Shown: positions 43,552 to 52,514 of the stretch, piece after piece
Numbering within the stretch: the stretch's first letter is position 1
Layout: each line of letters opens with the position of its first letter
Origin: Moorena bouillonii PNG
GTDB taxonomy: Bacteria > Cyanobacteriota > Cyanobacteriia > Cyanobacteriales > Coleofasciculaceae
Length of the DNA stretch: 64,000 nucleotides
Reading direction: 5' to 3'
Assembly: GCF_001942495.1 (NCBI RefSeq)
Contig: NZ_MKZS01000001.1
Coordinates: 6,123,871-6,187,870, forward strand
Notes under the pieces: model-generated
What the model saw: only the letters and a program-made list of their open reading frames with translations
The model's database searches: none
What the model was told of the DNA's origin: nothing
Program-made: the position numbers and the translations under genes

Positions 43552-44712
43552 TTAACCAGGCAATTCCCGGCAAAACCCGGAAGCCGTGTACAGCACGTCG
43601 GTTATCGACGAGGAGGTATCCCTCAAAGCTTTTAGGTAAATCCCAAAAGCGCCATTATGATCACGGTCAATGGTGTGGCCACAATTTGGGCATTTAAATC
43701 GTTTAGAACTGCCTAACTTGCTGTGAATGTGGCCACATTTAGTACAAGTCTTGGATGTGTATTCTTCAGTGACGTCTACTACAAAACAGCCTCTTTTGGC
43801 TGCCTGATGCTTCAATGTCATCTTGAATCGATAATGTGCCCAAGACATCATTTTTCTAACGGTCTTGCTTCTTATTTTCCTCTTGGTTTTACTCACCATT
43901 TGAGATGTCTCAAATTTGGGAAGGTAAATAACTTGATACTCAGAAGTGAGGAAACAGGCAACCTTTTTGTGAGCTTCGTCTATAAGATTGCGAATTTTTA
44001 CTCTCATTCGCTGAGCGGCCTTCCTGATCTTGAATCTTTTTCTTTTATTTTTAGATCCCTTAGCTAGAGAGGCGCGAGATATTAGATTATCTAAGTGGCA
44101 ACAAAGGCGGTAAACTCGTCCAATGTCTCCTGAACCTATATCTAAAAACCTCTGGCCGTCAAATCCAGTCAAAAATGTCCTTACTCCAGGATCTAAAGCA
44201 ATACTTCTATCTGGCAGAGAAGGTTTAGCAGGTTTTTCGTCTATGGCAAAAGTAATAAACCAACGTCCTCGATCAATAACCAGAGTAGGGTCATGAAGGA
44301 TCTTTTCTGGCATTGATTCGCTACTATGAAAAACCCTACCTTTCGTCTCTTTTGGGTAAAAAGTCCCTTTCCTGAAGTTAACCTTATTGAACCTGATCGA
44401 TTGAACTGGATCTGAAAACTTCCTAAACTTAGCTTCTCCGTCTACCTTCTTGGCTGCTTTATGAGCTTCAAATGCTTGAAATATTGCCGATTCCCTGGGG
44501 CTGTAAGGTGTTTTACTAACCCATTCAGGGACCTCTGACATTATTTTCTTTCTAAGGTCGTATTTCCCTATTTTTGTGGTTTTCAGAGTTGCGATAGCCT
44601 GATTGTAACACCATCTCGCGGCATTAATCCAAGTTCTCCATTTTAGCTTTAATTCAGTTTCCGGGTAGACTCGGATCTTCTTTGATAACTGACTTGTATT
44701 TCCTGAGTCCAT
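43552..44712 (-). CDS. tnpB: TnpB RNA-guided nuclease of the IS607 element
   Basis: About 386 residues from the ATG at 44712 (an alternative ATG at 44733); the frame is open further upstream only as a shadow of tnpA, and similarity starts at SKKIRVYPETELKLKWRTW. RuvC-like residues are present: Asp in SIALDPGVRTFLTG, Glu in IYLPKFETSQM, Asp in DRDHNGAFG. The zinc finger CTKCGH...CPNCGH is complete. So it looks like an active TnpB, whose guide (omega) RNA would come from the 3' end of this gene and the adjacent element end. It overlaps tnpA by about 60 bp. The stop codon lies just outside the predicted element end. Confidence 0.93.
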   Translation of the reverse strand: MDSGNTSQLSKKIRVYPETELKLKWRTWINAARWCYNQAIATLKTTKIGKYDLRKKIMSEVPEWVSKTPYSPRESAIFQAFEAHKAAKKVDGEAKFRKFSDPVQSIRFNKVNFRKGTFYPKETKGRVFHSSESMPEKILHDPTLVIDRGRWFITFAIDEKPAKPSLPDRSIALDPGVRTFLTGFDGQRFLDIGSGDIGRVYRLCCHLDNLISRASLAKGSKNKRKRFKIRKAAQRMRVKIRNLIDEAHKKVACFLTSEYQVIYLPKFETSQMVSKTKRKIRSKTVRKMMSWAHYRFKMTLKHQAAKRGCFVVDVTEEYTSKTCTKCGHIHSKLGSSKRFKCPNCGHTIDRDHNGAFGIYLKALRDTSSSITDVLYTASGFCRELPG

Positions 44713-45294
44713 AGAGTCTACAACTGAAGACATGGACGATGGCAAGGATGTCTTCCACCATCTCTCGTTCTGGAGATAGATTTGACTGGTCGAGAACCAC
44801 GATTCTGCAACCGTTCTGTTCACAAATCCATTCGATAAGCTCGAATCCAAATCTTGCCATCCGGTCTTTGTGAGCGACCACAATTTCGCTGACGTCTCTT
44901 GACAAAACTCGTCCCAATAAGGCTTTAAGACCTTTTCTGCGGTAGTTGAGTCCTGATCCGATATCTTTGATGACTTCCGCGTTCGGGAACTTCCCTTGAA
45001 GGAACGCCGCTTGCCTTTCGAGGTCTTCTTTTTGTCTTCTGGTAGAGACTCTAGCGTAAATAATTGTTGGTTTGTTCTTGACTTCTCCAAGCACTGAATC
45101 GACATCATAACGTCGCTGGTTACTTGGGGTTCTAATGGTTTTGATTTTGCCCTCCTGCTCCCAGTACCTGAGTGTTCGTTCAGATACTCCGAGGATTTCG
45201 CGGGCTTTCCTGGGTGGGACATACCTCATAGTCTGAGTTGGTGCGATTCTTTATATATACTAACAGAGACTGCCGGGAACTGCCGGAGATTGCC
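43559..45294 (-). mobile_element. IS607-family insertion sequence, apparently intact
   Basis: Contains tnpA (serine recombinase) and tnpB. Ends inferred from matching sequence: left GGCAATTCCCGGCA at 43559 and, on the opposite strand from 45294, GGCAATCTCCGGCA. It lies 15 bp downstream of the chlD stop codon and 280 bp upstream of the TRAP gene. Ends not verified against an empty site. Confidence 0.8.
44654..45229 (-). CDS. tnpA: IS607 TnpA serine recombinase
   Basis: 191 residues. N-terminal MerR-like helix-turn-helix (PPRKAREILGVSERTLRYWEQEGKI) that binds the element ends, then a serine-recombinase domain with nucleophile Ser in IIYARVSTRRQKEDLERQ and the VAHKDRMARFGFELIEWIC segment. Length and layout are normal for IS607 TnpA. 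The last 60 bases overlap the start of tnpB in another frame, as is typical. Confidence 0.95.
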   Translation of the reverse strand: MRYVPPRKAREILGVSERTLRYWEQEGKIKTIRTPSNQRRYDVDSVLGEVKNKPTIIYARVSTRRQKEDLERQAAFLQGKFPNAEVIKDIGSGLNYRRKGLKALLGRVLSRDVSEIVVAHKDRMARFGFELIEWICEQNGCRIVVLDQSNLSPEREMVEDILAIVHVFSCRLYGLRKYKSVIKEDPSLPGN

Positions 45295-45308
45295 TTAAAA
45301 AGATACTT

Positions 45309-47324
45309 CTATCTTTGGCCGATCGCATTCTTAGTCATAGCTGCGATCGCTTTATCAGTAGCTTTCGGTAAATGATAGTACTTGCCACCGGCTTGTTTGG
45401 CCAATTCCTTGGCAAAACCAGTAGAAACAAACTTACTCTCGGTATCAATTACTAATAATTGAACCCCATTAGCTCGAATGCGAGCGGCAATTTCCAACAA
45501 TTCCCCTTTAATATCTGGCTTTTCCCCTTCCGGTAGAGTTTCTCCCAAGGAACGAGCTAAGGGAATATTGCCCCGACCATCAGTAATTGCCACAATTACC
45601 ACTTGACCAATATCCCCAGACAATTGAGCATTCATGCCCACATGCACCGCCTGAGTCAATCCATGAGCTAAAGGGGAACCGCCACCACAAGGTAATCGCT
45701 CCAAACGCCGCTTTGCTAAAGCAATGGAACGGGTAGGGGGTAACAGCACATCGGCTTGTTCTCCCCGGAAGGGAATCAGGGAGACTTGGTCACGGTTTTC
45801 ATAAGCTTCCGTCAGAAGCTGCATCACTGCTCCTTTTGCAGATTGCATCCGGTTTAGAGCCATAGACCCTGACGCATCTACTACAAAAACTACCAAGGAG
45901 CCAGCTTTTCGGGCTAAGCGCTTGGAGCGTAAATCCCCCTGTTCGATAATAACCCGACGGTTAGGATGACGTTGCCTACGAGCTTTTTGATAGGGGGCAG
46001 CAGCTCTGAGGGTGGCATCTACAGCAATCCGCCTTACTTTCCCTTTCGGTAGTATCGGTTTCACATACCGACCCCGGTCTTCTGAAAAGATAATGCTACG
46101 GTTTCCGGACTTACCTTGCCGTTGTGCCATCTGGGCAAAGTAGAGCACACTAGGGTCAAGGATCACCCCTTCTGGGTCAAAGAGAAACTCTTCCGGGATA
46201 TTCGGAGCTTCCTGTTCTTGCTCCTCTGAGTCATTGTCGTCCTCCTTGTCTTCCTCTTGGTCTTGCTCTTCTTGAGATTGATCTTGTGGGGGTGGGGGAG
46301 GAGGTGGTGGAGCTTCTTCTGGTGGTGTTTCTACCATAGTCGCACGGGGGACAATTACCAATTCCACGGCCCGACGCAAATCCTCGGAATTAACTGTCTG
46401 ACGACCATCTAAGGCTGCTGCAGCTTTAGCAACTCGAACCGCAAACAGTTCTGCGCGATGACCTTGGACACCACCTCGGATGGCTTCATTAACGAGATAG
46501 GTAATTTGGTCATGGGTAATCTCAACATCCTTGAGCCACTCTCGGGCTAGAATAATATCCGTCTTGAGGGTATCGAGATCCTCCTGGTATTCCTCCAGAA
46601 AGTGCTGGGGAGAGTTAGCGTATGCGATCGCTTGTTCTACTGCCTCCACCCGTTGCTCTAATGCCAAAACACCATCAGCAGAGAGGGTAATGGCAATTCT
46701 GTCCAATAAATGTTCCCGCAATGGTCCCTCGTCGGGATTGTAGGTAGCAATTAAAATTGGTTTGCAGGGATGTTGGAAACTAATGCCCTCTCGCTCAATT
46801 AGGTTGCGTCCTTCCGTTAAAACACTCAGTAGCTGGTTAGCAATTTGGTCATCAAGCAGGTTAATGTCATCTACATACAACACACCCCGATGAGCTTGGG
46901 CAAGTAATCCTGGTTGAAAGACAGGTTCCCCTTGTTTGACAGATTGTTCCACATCCACTGAACCCAGGAGTCGGTCTTCGGTCACTCCTAGAGGAATTTG
47001 GATGAATGGAGCTGGGATGATTTCGGTATCTGGAGAACCGTCAACCTGTAACTGTTCCTGTAACTGTTCCTGTAACTGTTCCTGTAATGCTTCCTCTGGA
47101 GTACAGTTACTCAAGGAACCCTTAACCACTTCAATTGGGGGGAGCAAGGTGTGGATTGCCCGTGCCATCACTGATTTAGCTGTGCCACGGCGTCCTGCGA
47201 TCGCAACGCCTCCTAATCCAGGGTCAATAGCAGCGAGGAGGAGGGCGAGTTTAATGGCTTCTTGACCCACCACGGCGGTGAGGGGAAAGCTAGGGTTGGC
47301 CGGTTTTGTGGTCAGTGCGGGCAT
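45309..47324 (-). CDS. chlD: Magnesium chelatase subunit D
   Basis: 671 residues, usual length. N-terminal AAA+ domain with the degenerate P-loop GRRGTAKS, a Pro- then Glu/Asp-rich hinge ([20 protein letters not shown]), then a von Willebrand A domain with MIDAS motif [12 protein letters not shown]. ChlD is the platform subunit of the ChlI-ChlD-ChlH complex that inserts Mg into protoporphyrin IX, the first step to chlorophyll. A four-residue repeat (LQEQ x3, encoded by 12-bp DNA repeats near 47050-47085) expands a loop of the AAA domain. An IS607 copy inserted 15 bp past its stop leaves the gene intact. Confidence 0.97.
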   Translation of the reverse strand: MPALTTKPANPSFPLTAVVGQEAIKLALLLAAIDPGLGGVAIAGRRGTAKSVMARAIHTLLPPIEVVKGSLSNCTPEEALQEQLQEQLQEQLQVDGSPDTEIIPAPFIQIPLGVTEDRLLGSVDVEQSVKQGEPVFQPGLLAQAHRGVLYVDDINLLDDQIANQLLSVLTEGRNLIEREGISFQHPCKPILIATYNPDEGPLREHLLDRIAITLSADGVLALEQRVEAVEQAIAYANSPQHFLEEYQEDLDTLKTDIILAREWLKDVEITHDQITYLVNEAIRGGVQGHRAELFAVRVAKAAAALDGRQTVNSEDLRRAVELVIVPRATMVETPPEEAPPPPPPPPQDQSQEEQDQEEDKEDDNDSEEQEQEAPNIPEEFLFDPEGVILDPSVLYFAQMAQRQGKSGNRSIIFSEDRGRYVKPILPKGKVRRIAVDATLRAAAPYQKARRQRHPNRRVIIEQGDLRSKRLARKAGSLVVFVVDASGSMALNRMQSAKGAVMQLLTEAYENRDQVSLIPFRGEQADVLLPPTRSIALAKRRLERLPCGGGSPLAHGLTQAVHVGMNAQLSGDIGQVVIVAITDGRGNIPLARSLGETLPEGEKPDIKGELLEIAARIRANGVQLLVIDTESKFVSTGFAKELAKQAGGKYYHLPKATDKAIAAMTKNAIGQR

Positions 47325-47559
47325 AGAGCAACTATTGTCAAACTTCCCTGAATCAAATCATAGTAGTCTAATAGTACTCTTTTACGACTCCCTATGGTTT
47401 ATTTAGCCCGATGGGAAATTCTTGAGGGCGAGTTTTTCAAAACACTATCCGCCCTATCTAGGTATCCGTATAGGAATTGTGATAATTGTTGTTTCCTACT
47501 CCCTACTCCCTGCTACCTGCTCCCTTTCCTATAGCTGATAGCTTACAGTTGAGCTAAAG

Positions 47560-48369
47560 CTAAGTAGCTGGGTTTTTTTGCAACATTGCACTGATATATA
47601 CTACTCGTCCGTCAACGAATCGGTTGTATAATTCTGTGCCTTTTACACTCGCAAAGGTTTTTACCATATCCAGTAGAAACCAAGGAACATAGCGTTGCAT
47701 AATACTAAGCTTCAGGTGGTCAGTTAAATTAAGAGCATTGACGACGTTGCCTGTAATATTAGTCGAACGTATTAACTCTAAATCACACTCTGAAAGCTGT
47801 TCCTTGAATTCGTCAAGCTCCGTTCGCTCTCGATAGTCGGCTAAACAGAGATAGCCACCAGGTCTGAGCACCCTTTTAACTTCCTGTAGAAAAGTCCCAA
47901 GGTTAGGATAGTGATGGCAAGACTCAACATTTAATACGATATCAAAGGATTTGTCGGGGAAAGGCAATTGTTCAGCATCTCCCTGCTTAAAGGCTAAATT
48001 GGGAACTTTATGATTTTTGTTACAGAGATTGACTGCACTATCGGATAAATCAAGACCAGTCATTGAGCTGACATTCTGAGTGCGTGCGATCCACTCGCTA
48101 CCTCCTCCTCTGCCAGATCCAATTTCTAGGATATCCCTACCGCTAAGTTCTACCTGACTTAATGTATGGGCATAAAGATGAATAAAGTAACGGTTTTTTT
48201 CATCTTCTGGTAAAAGGTTAAGCTCGTCTTCTGGATTATCATAGCCATAGTTCATAAAGAACCATTCGCTAGTGGGGAATCGCCAAGCCAAGAAATTATA
48301 TATGGCTTTCCAGATTATTTTTTTGATTGCCGGAAATCGGCTTTCAAAGAAATTAAATAAATTGATCAT
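47560..48369 (-). CDS. Class I SAM-dependent methyltransferase (lipid/polyketide O-methyltransferase-like)
   Basis: 269 residues. SAM-binding motif ILEIGSGRGGGSEWIA near residue 80, acidic GLDLSDSAV, QGDAEQLPFPDKSFDIVLNVESCHHYP and LKRVLRPGGYLCLADYR-type motif follow the Methyltransf_11 order. N-terminal FFMNYGYDNPEDE is like the mycobacterial phthiotriol/phenolphthiotriol methyltransferases. GGAAG ribosome-binding site before ATG. Immediately downstream of the fatty-acid-hydroxylase-like gene and in the same direction as the cyclopropane-synthase-like gene, so a role in modifying a lipid or polyketide is likely. Confidence 0.88.
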   Translation of the reverse strand: MINLFNFFESRFPAIKKIIWKAIYNFLAWRFPTSEWFFMNYGYDNPEDELNLLPEDEKNRYFIHLYAHTLSQVELSGRDILEIGSGRGGGSEWIARTQNVSSMTGLDLSDSAVNLCNKNHKVPNLAFKQGDAEQLPFPDKSFDIVLNVESCHHYPNLGTFLQEVKRVLRPGGYLCLADYRERTELDEFKEQLSECDLELIRSTNITGNVVNALNLTDHLKLSIMQRYVPWFLLDMVKTFASVKGTELYNRFVDGRVVYISAMLQKNPAT

Positions 48370-48419
48370 GGTTATCTTCCATCCTGTTCATTAGCCACTA
48401 ATTGTTGTTGGGTTTATTT

Positions 48420-48959
48420 TTAGGTTATGCTTTTTAAGTTTTTTATGGCTTGATAAGTCCCAAATAAACGATCCATAAGATGACCTGCCATTGGTCCACC
48501 GAAAGCATAATTCTTGCTATTCATGAATCTTTTCTTATCATAACTATGATGAATTTTATGTAATAGTCTGTCTTTCTTAAACCAATAGTATCGAGTTAAC
48601 CAAGAATCTTTATTGCCATACTCAGCATGAAGATAATATACGGTTAGCATGTAAACTATGGCATCAATACAAAAAGTCCATGCTACCCAACTACTGAATA
48701 GTAATTGATATCCGATCAAGGAGCTTATGAAAAACAATCCCGATGTAACATGTTCACTAATCGCCCAATAGTAATCTGATTTTGAATACACATTATATTC
48801 TATACGATGATGGGAATTGAGATGAATTTTATATAAAGGGATGCCTAAAACGTTTTGATGGAACAAAAAGTGAATAAACCACGCTACAAATAAATTACAG
48901 AGATGAGCAACAACCACCACCCCTAAAAAATTAATAGGATTAAAGTCAATAGACAGCAC
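48420..48959 (-). CDS. Fatty acid hydroxylase / sterol desaturase-like diiron membrane protein
   Basis: 179 residues, GTG start. Three to four membrane spans and His clusters HFLFH, HLNSHH, YYLHAEYG and LLHKIHHSYDKKRF, as in diiron membrane hydroxylases that act on lipids. Shorter than sterol desaturases but complete in motifs. It is 50 bp upstream of the methyltransferase gene, so the two are likely cotranscribed. A perfect 20-bp hairpin lies 55 bp upstream of its start. Confidence 0.8.
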   Translation of the reverse strand: MLSIDFNPINFLGVVVVAHLCNLFVAWFIHFLFHQNVLGIPLYKIHLNSHHRIEYNVYSKSDYYWAISEHVTSGLFFISSLIGYQLLFSSWVAWTFCIDAIVYMLTVYYLHAEYGNKDSWLTRYYWFKKDRLLHKIHHSYDKKRFMNSKNYAFGGPMAGHLMDRLFGTYQAIKNLKSIT

Positions 48960-49013
48960 GCTAGGTTTCTCTCTTTACAAAATTGGACGCCATCTGATCT
49001 CATAGACTCTCGG

Positions 49014-49058
49014 TTGGCGGAAGATCAGAATTTGAAAAAAATTCTGATCTTCCGCCAA
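49014..49058. terminator. Perfect 20-bp hairpin (GAAAA loop) between lipid genes
   Basis: TTGGCGGAAGATCAGAATTT at 49014-49033 is exactly complementary to 49039-49058. It lies between the cyclopropane-synthase-like gene and the hydroxylase-like gene, both minus strand. It may end the first transcript or be a protein-binding palindrome; no T-run either side. Confidence 0.5.
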
Positions 49059-49341
49059 TCACCGTTTCGCTACCTAGATCTAAACTCTGCTCTGCACAAG
49101 ACTAACATATCTCAAACAAAGTCTACTAGATCCTCTCGTCATCCTCAGCTAAAACAGCATTTTCGTAAGCATTTAGCTATCAGCGGTCAGCGGTCAGCTA
49201 TCAGCTATCATGCAGACGTAACTCAGCATTATTCAAATGGTTACCTGCCTGTTGTAAGCATATGCGCTTAGCCCATTAGCTGACGGCTGAATGCTGACCC
49301 ATCAATTCAAAATTAATCTAGGAATCTAGGTCTGACCACAA
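49059..49341. other. Spacer with heptamer repeat
   Basis: Heptamer units CAGCGGT/CAGCTAT at 49175-49209 and a TTAGCTGACGGCTGAATGCT repeat near 49276 that is also at about 9827. No gene. Confidence 0.5.
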
Positions 49342-50502
49342 TTATTCTATGGACTGGTGATCCTCGGGTAATTCTAAAACCACCCGATAGGCCGTCGCAT
49401 AGTATGATGATTGGATCATGGTACCCGCTGTCGCCGCAAAAAGTATCCGGAACGTGCGCCAGATTTGTTCATTTGACTTGTCGATAATATCTGCTTTTTT
49501 TTCCATCCAGCGCTCATACATCCCCTTAGCCCAAAGATAATAGTTGCGACGGTCGTTATAGATGGCTTGGATCTGAAATAGTGATTGTCTAACAGCATCG
49601 ATAAATTCCGGCATATAAACCATCCGAAAGGTTCCCGGCCAGATATACTTGGTAATAAAACTGTGCGTGACAAATGACTCTTTGTCTGAGGCAAAGTCGA
49701 GATATACTCGTCCGCCAGGTTTAAGATAGTTCAAGAGACGCTCCATCACGCGAGGATAATCTGACAAATCTTCGATTACCCCCATCATGACTATGCCATC
49801 ATATTTCTGGCTAGGTTGGAAAGAGAAAAAGTCTTGATACTTGACCTCTGCCTCAAAGTTGTTTTTTTCAATTAAATCTTCTACATACTGTTTTTGGTGC
49901 TTAGATAAGGTAATTCCAGTCACACGGATATTTCGGCGTGCGGCAAAACGCAGGAAACCGCCCCAGCCAGAGCCAATATCCAGTACTGAATCATTCGGTT
50001 TGAGATTTAAGGATTGAAAGGCAAAGTCCAACTTGCGTTCAGCTCCAACCTCTAGGCTATCCTCATCTTTCTCATATATCCCAGGAGTATAAGTATTGTA
50101 ATCGGTATCCATGGCGAACAATTGGATATTATTGGAGTCATAATGCTTCGAGATCCAATCTGGATTGCATTTTTCCCGCCCAAGTAAGATGGGCTTGAGT
50201 CGCCGACCTATCTTTAGCAAAATATGCTGATCGGATAACAGCTCCTGGAACGACATGGCGTTGATTAAGTTCCCTTCGAGATCAATATCACCCTTGATGT
50301 AAGCTTCCACTATCAGTAATTCGTCTAAAGACATGAGAGCTTTTCGACCAGCTGGATTTTTGATGTATATATCCAAGATCGGTTTCTCTTCTCCAATAGT
50401 GGTGAGTGACCCATCTTCCAAATGAAGTACAAAGCTAATTGGTAGTTTGCCACGTTTGGATAAGGAGGAGACGAAGTTGGTTACAAATTGGTTTCCAATC
50501 AT
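49342..50502 (-). CDS. Cyclopropane-fatty-acyl-phospholipid synthase-like methyltransferase
   Basis: 386 residues of the CFA/CmaA family. N-terminal domain (FLLxLEDGSLTTIGEEKPILDIYI, EAYIKGDIDLEGN) then SAM fold with VLDIGSGWGGFLRFAARRNIRVTGITLS and later FITKYIWPGTFRMVYMPEF. The motif normally reading EHVG after the SAM domain is here GVIEDLSDYPRVM, so a residue that helps bind bicarbonate in standard CFA synthases appears changed. The protein may therefore methylate (for example make 10-methyl or methylene fatty acids) instead of cyclopropanating. Upstream of the hydroxylase-like and methyltransferase genes on the same strand. Confidence 0.85.
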   Translation of the reverse strand: MIGNQFVTNFVSSLSKRGKLPISFVLHLEDGSLTTIGEEKPILDIYIKNPAGRKALMSLDELLIVEAYIKGDIDLEGNLINAMSFQELLSDQHILLKIGRRLKPILLGREKCNPDWISKHYDSNNIQLFAMDTDYNTYTPGIYEKDEDSLEVGAERKLDFAFQSLNLKPNDSVLDIGSGWGGFLRFAARRNIRVTGITLSKHQKQYVEDLIEKNNFEAEVKYQDFFSFQPSQKYDGIVMMGVIEDLSDYPRVMERLLNYLKPGGRVYLDFASDKESFVTHSFITKYIWPGTFRMVYMPEFIDAVRQSLFQIQAIYNDRRNYYLWAKGMYERWMEKKADIIDKSNEQIWRTFRILFAATAGTMIQSSYYATAYRVVLELPEDHQSIE

Positions 50503-50666
50503 GGGTAACTTAAGATTTTATTGGTTTTTATGGAATTAGCTTACCCCACTACCTGTCAGCTATCATGCTTAACTACGATCAATTGTCAATTTAGAATATT
50601 CTCAGACATTGTCCGGCATTTCCAACTGGAAGCATGCCGATTAACCCGCGTCCAGGAGTGATGGTG

Positions 50667-51629
50667 ATGAATCCCAAGGCTATTTTAGGACTGCTTAAGG
50701 AAACATTTAAAGAATGGCAGGAGGATAACGCATCTCGACTAGCAGCAGCATTATCCTATTACATGATTTTTTCCCTAGCGCCAGTGCTCATAATTGCGAT
50801 CGCAATTGTGGGGTCTATTTTTGGGGAAGAGGCGGCTAAAGGCGAGATTGTAGGGCAAATCCAAGGATTGGTTGGCGAACAGGGAGCACAGTTTATTCAG
50901 ACAGCGATTACTAATGCCAATCGGCCCGATGCTAGTGGGGGGTTGGCTTCCTTGATTAGTATTGTGGTGCTGTTGTTCGGTGCATCTGGGGTATTTGGCG
51001 AACTCCAAGATGCCTTGAATACGATTTGGGATGTGAAGCTGAAACCAGGACGGGGCATCTGGGGGATTTTGAAAAAACGGATTCTTTCCTTTCTGACCGT
51101 GCTGGGTGTAGGACTTTTTCTGCTATTGTCCGCTGTGCTCAGTACTGTCTTATCAGCTTTGAGGTCTTATGAGAGCGAATTTCTCAAGGATCTGGGTTTA
51201 CTCTGGCTCTACCAACTTGAATTTGTCTGGACAATTCTCGACTTGCTGGTGTCCTTTGGTATCGTTAGCTTGATGTTTGCTCTGGTTTACAAGTACTTGC
51301 CAGATGTCAAAATTGCCTGGAAGGATGTCTGGGTGGGAGCGATTATCACTACCTTACTGTTTAACTTGGGTAAATCGCTATTGTCAGGGTATCTCGGCAG
51401 AAGCAGTTTTTCCTCAAGTTACGGTGCTGCTGGTTCTCTGGTGGTTTTATTGGCTTGGGTATACTATTCCTGTCAAATTATCTTTTTAGGAGCTGAATTT
51501 ACCCAAGTTTACGCTAAAAGATTTGGTTCAAAAATCGTTCCCGATGACCATGCTACCCCTCTCCCGGCAATAGGCCAGCTCCCTAGTGTTCAGAAAAGGG
51601 ATAACCCAACATCACAGGATCAGTCTTAG
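50667..51629 (+). CDS. YihY/BrkB family inner-membrane protein
   Basis: About 320 residues from the ATG at 50667, which has AGGAG eight bases upstream; an upstream ATG at 50634 would add 11. Six membrane helices. ASRLAAALSYYMIFSLAPVLIIAIAIVG and the FGASGVFGELQDALNTIWDVK motif are family hallmarks, with LPDVKIAWKDVWVGAIITTLLF and YGAAGSLVVLLAWVYYSCQIIFLGAEF later. Once called ribonuclease BN, the family is now regarded as a transporter or membrane protein of unknown role. Single gene. Confidence 0.92.
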   Translation: MNPKAILGLLKETFKEWQEDNASRLAAALSYYMIFSLAPVLIIAIAIVGSIFGEEAAKGEIVGQIQGLVGEQGAQFIQTAITNANRPDASGGLASLISIVVLLFGASGVFGELQDALNTIWDVKLKPGRGIWGILKKRILSFLTVLGVGLFLLLSAVLSTVLSALRSYESEFLKDLGLLWLYQLEFVWTILDLLVSFGIVSLMFALVYKYLPDVKIAWKDVWVGAIITTLLFNLGKSLLSGYLGRSSFSSSYGAAGSLVVLLAWVYYSCQIIFLGAEFTQVYAKRFGSKIVPDDHATPLPAIGQLPSVQKRDNPTSQDQS

Positions 51630-51752
51630 CCTAGACGAAATCAATCAATGTTAATTGTGTGCAACTACTTAATTAATCTTAATTAATCGTAATTAAGATC
51701 TTAATTAATAATTAACGAATAATTTAGGTCAAATTGTGCTAAAGTACCTGAA

Positions 51753-51872
51753 GTTCCATCGGTTCTGGTGAAGAGCACTCACCAGAGGTAACGGGGAAAG
51801 TCCGGTGCAAGTCCGGCGCTGTCCCGCAGCTGTGATGAGGTCTGTGACCTCTAAGTCAGAATGCCCGCCAAT
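51753..51872 (+). promoter_or_regulatory. Cobalamin (AdoCbl) riboswitch
   Basis: Consensus blocks in order: GGTTCTGGTGAAGAGC, ACGGGGAAAGTCCGGTGCAA, GTCCGGCGCTGTCCCGCAGC, TGTGATGAGG and the B12 box AGTCAGAATGCCCGCC (51854-51869). This is the full order of the class I B12 element. It lies upstream of hupE, on the same strand, and is expected to repress it when cobalamin is plentiful. Confidence 0.93.
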
Positions 51873-52109
51873 GGTGTCAGTTGTTGTTAAATCTATCTGC
51901 GAGGTACGGATGATGTCTGATGTAGCATTTCCAAAATTAGTTAGTAGCCAACCACATTTCCCAATAACGTTTGTGATGCTCTTTTTGAAAACGAGTGGTT
52001 GACTAGAAAGTATTTAACAGGTTTGATCTGTAAGTTTTGTCGTAAGCGATCAGCTTATGGGCTAGGGCATGTTTTCAAAGTTTTCTGCAAGATTATGATC
52101 CCCCCCAGC

Positions 52110-52305
52110 CCCCCTTTTTTAAGGGGGGAGCAATACTCAAAGTCCCCCTTTTTTAAGGGGGGAGCAATACTCAAAGTCCCCCTTTTTTAAGGGGGGAGCA
52201 ATACTCAAAGTCCCCCTTTTTTAAGGGGGGAGCAATACTCAAAGTCCCCCTTTTTTAAGGGGGGAGCAATACTCAAAGTCCCCCTTTTTTAAGGGGGATT
52301 TAGGG
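52110..52305. repeat. 34-bp tandem repeats, each a C5T6-A2G5 hairpin
   Basis: Unit AGCAATACTCAAAGTCCCCC plus TTTTTTAAGGGGGG repeats at 52129, 52163, 52197, 52231 and 52265 with a flanking copy on each side. Each unit carries a CCCCCTTTTTTAAGGGGG palindrome. Confidence 0.93.
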
Positions 52306-52514
52306 GGATCTCCGAGGCAAGAAGACACGCCCTAGGCGCACGCTAATTGATGTGCTTATGCGCTACGCGCACGCTACGCGAACAGCTCAGTTTAAATGTG
52401 CTACGAGACTACTTTAGACTTTTTCAAGATAGTCTTAGAAAGCCTATTCTGTCAAGGTCGTTAGCACTAAACTGTTGCAAGTATTTTTATCAGTTATTGA
52501 CCAGCATTTACCCG

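Larger units (their letters stand above)
51630..52514. other. Long regulatory leader of hupE
   Basis: 885 bp without a protein gene. Holds a cobalamin riboswitch (51753-51872), a 34-bp palindromic repeat array (52110-52305) and a HIP-type repeat (about 52350-52385). TTAATTAA-rich palindromic DNA at 51670-51715 could end the previous gene. Confidence 0.7.

Noticed and set aside
44713-45222. N-terminal 170 residues of the long tnpB frame
   Set aside because: They overlap tnpA in another frame and do not resemble TnpB; the real start is at 44712 or 44733.
49014-49271. Plus-strand frame of 85 codons
   Set aside because: Passes through the 20-bp hairpin and a heptamer repeat; no family.
52110-52305. 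CRISPR array
   Set aside because: Spacing is exact tandem 34 bp with no unique spacers, and units are palindromic throughout.
52347-52514. N-terminal extension of hupE
   Set aside because: Begins within a HIP-type repeat and lacks similarity; the signal-like segment and HHPFGG motif fit a start at 52515.
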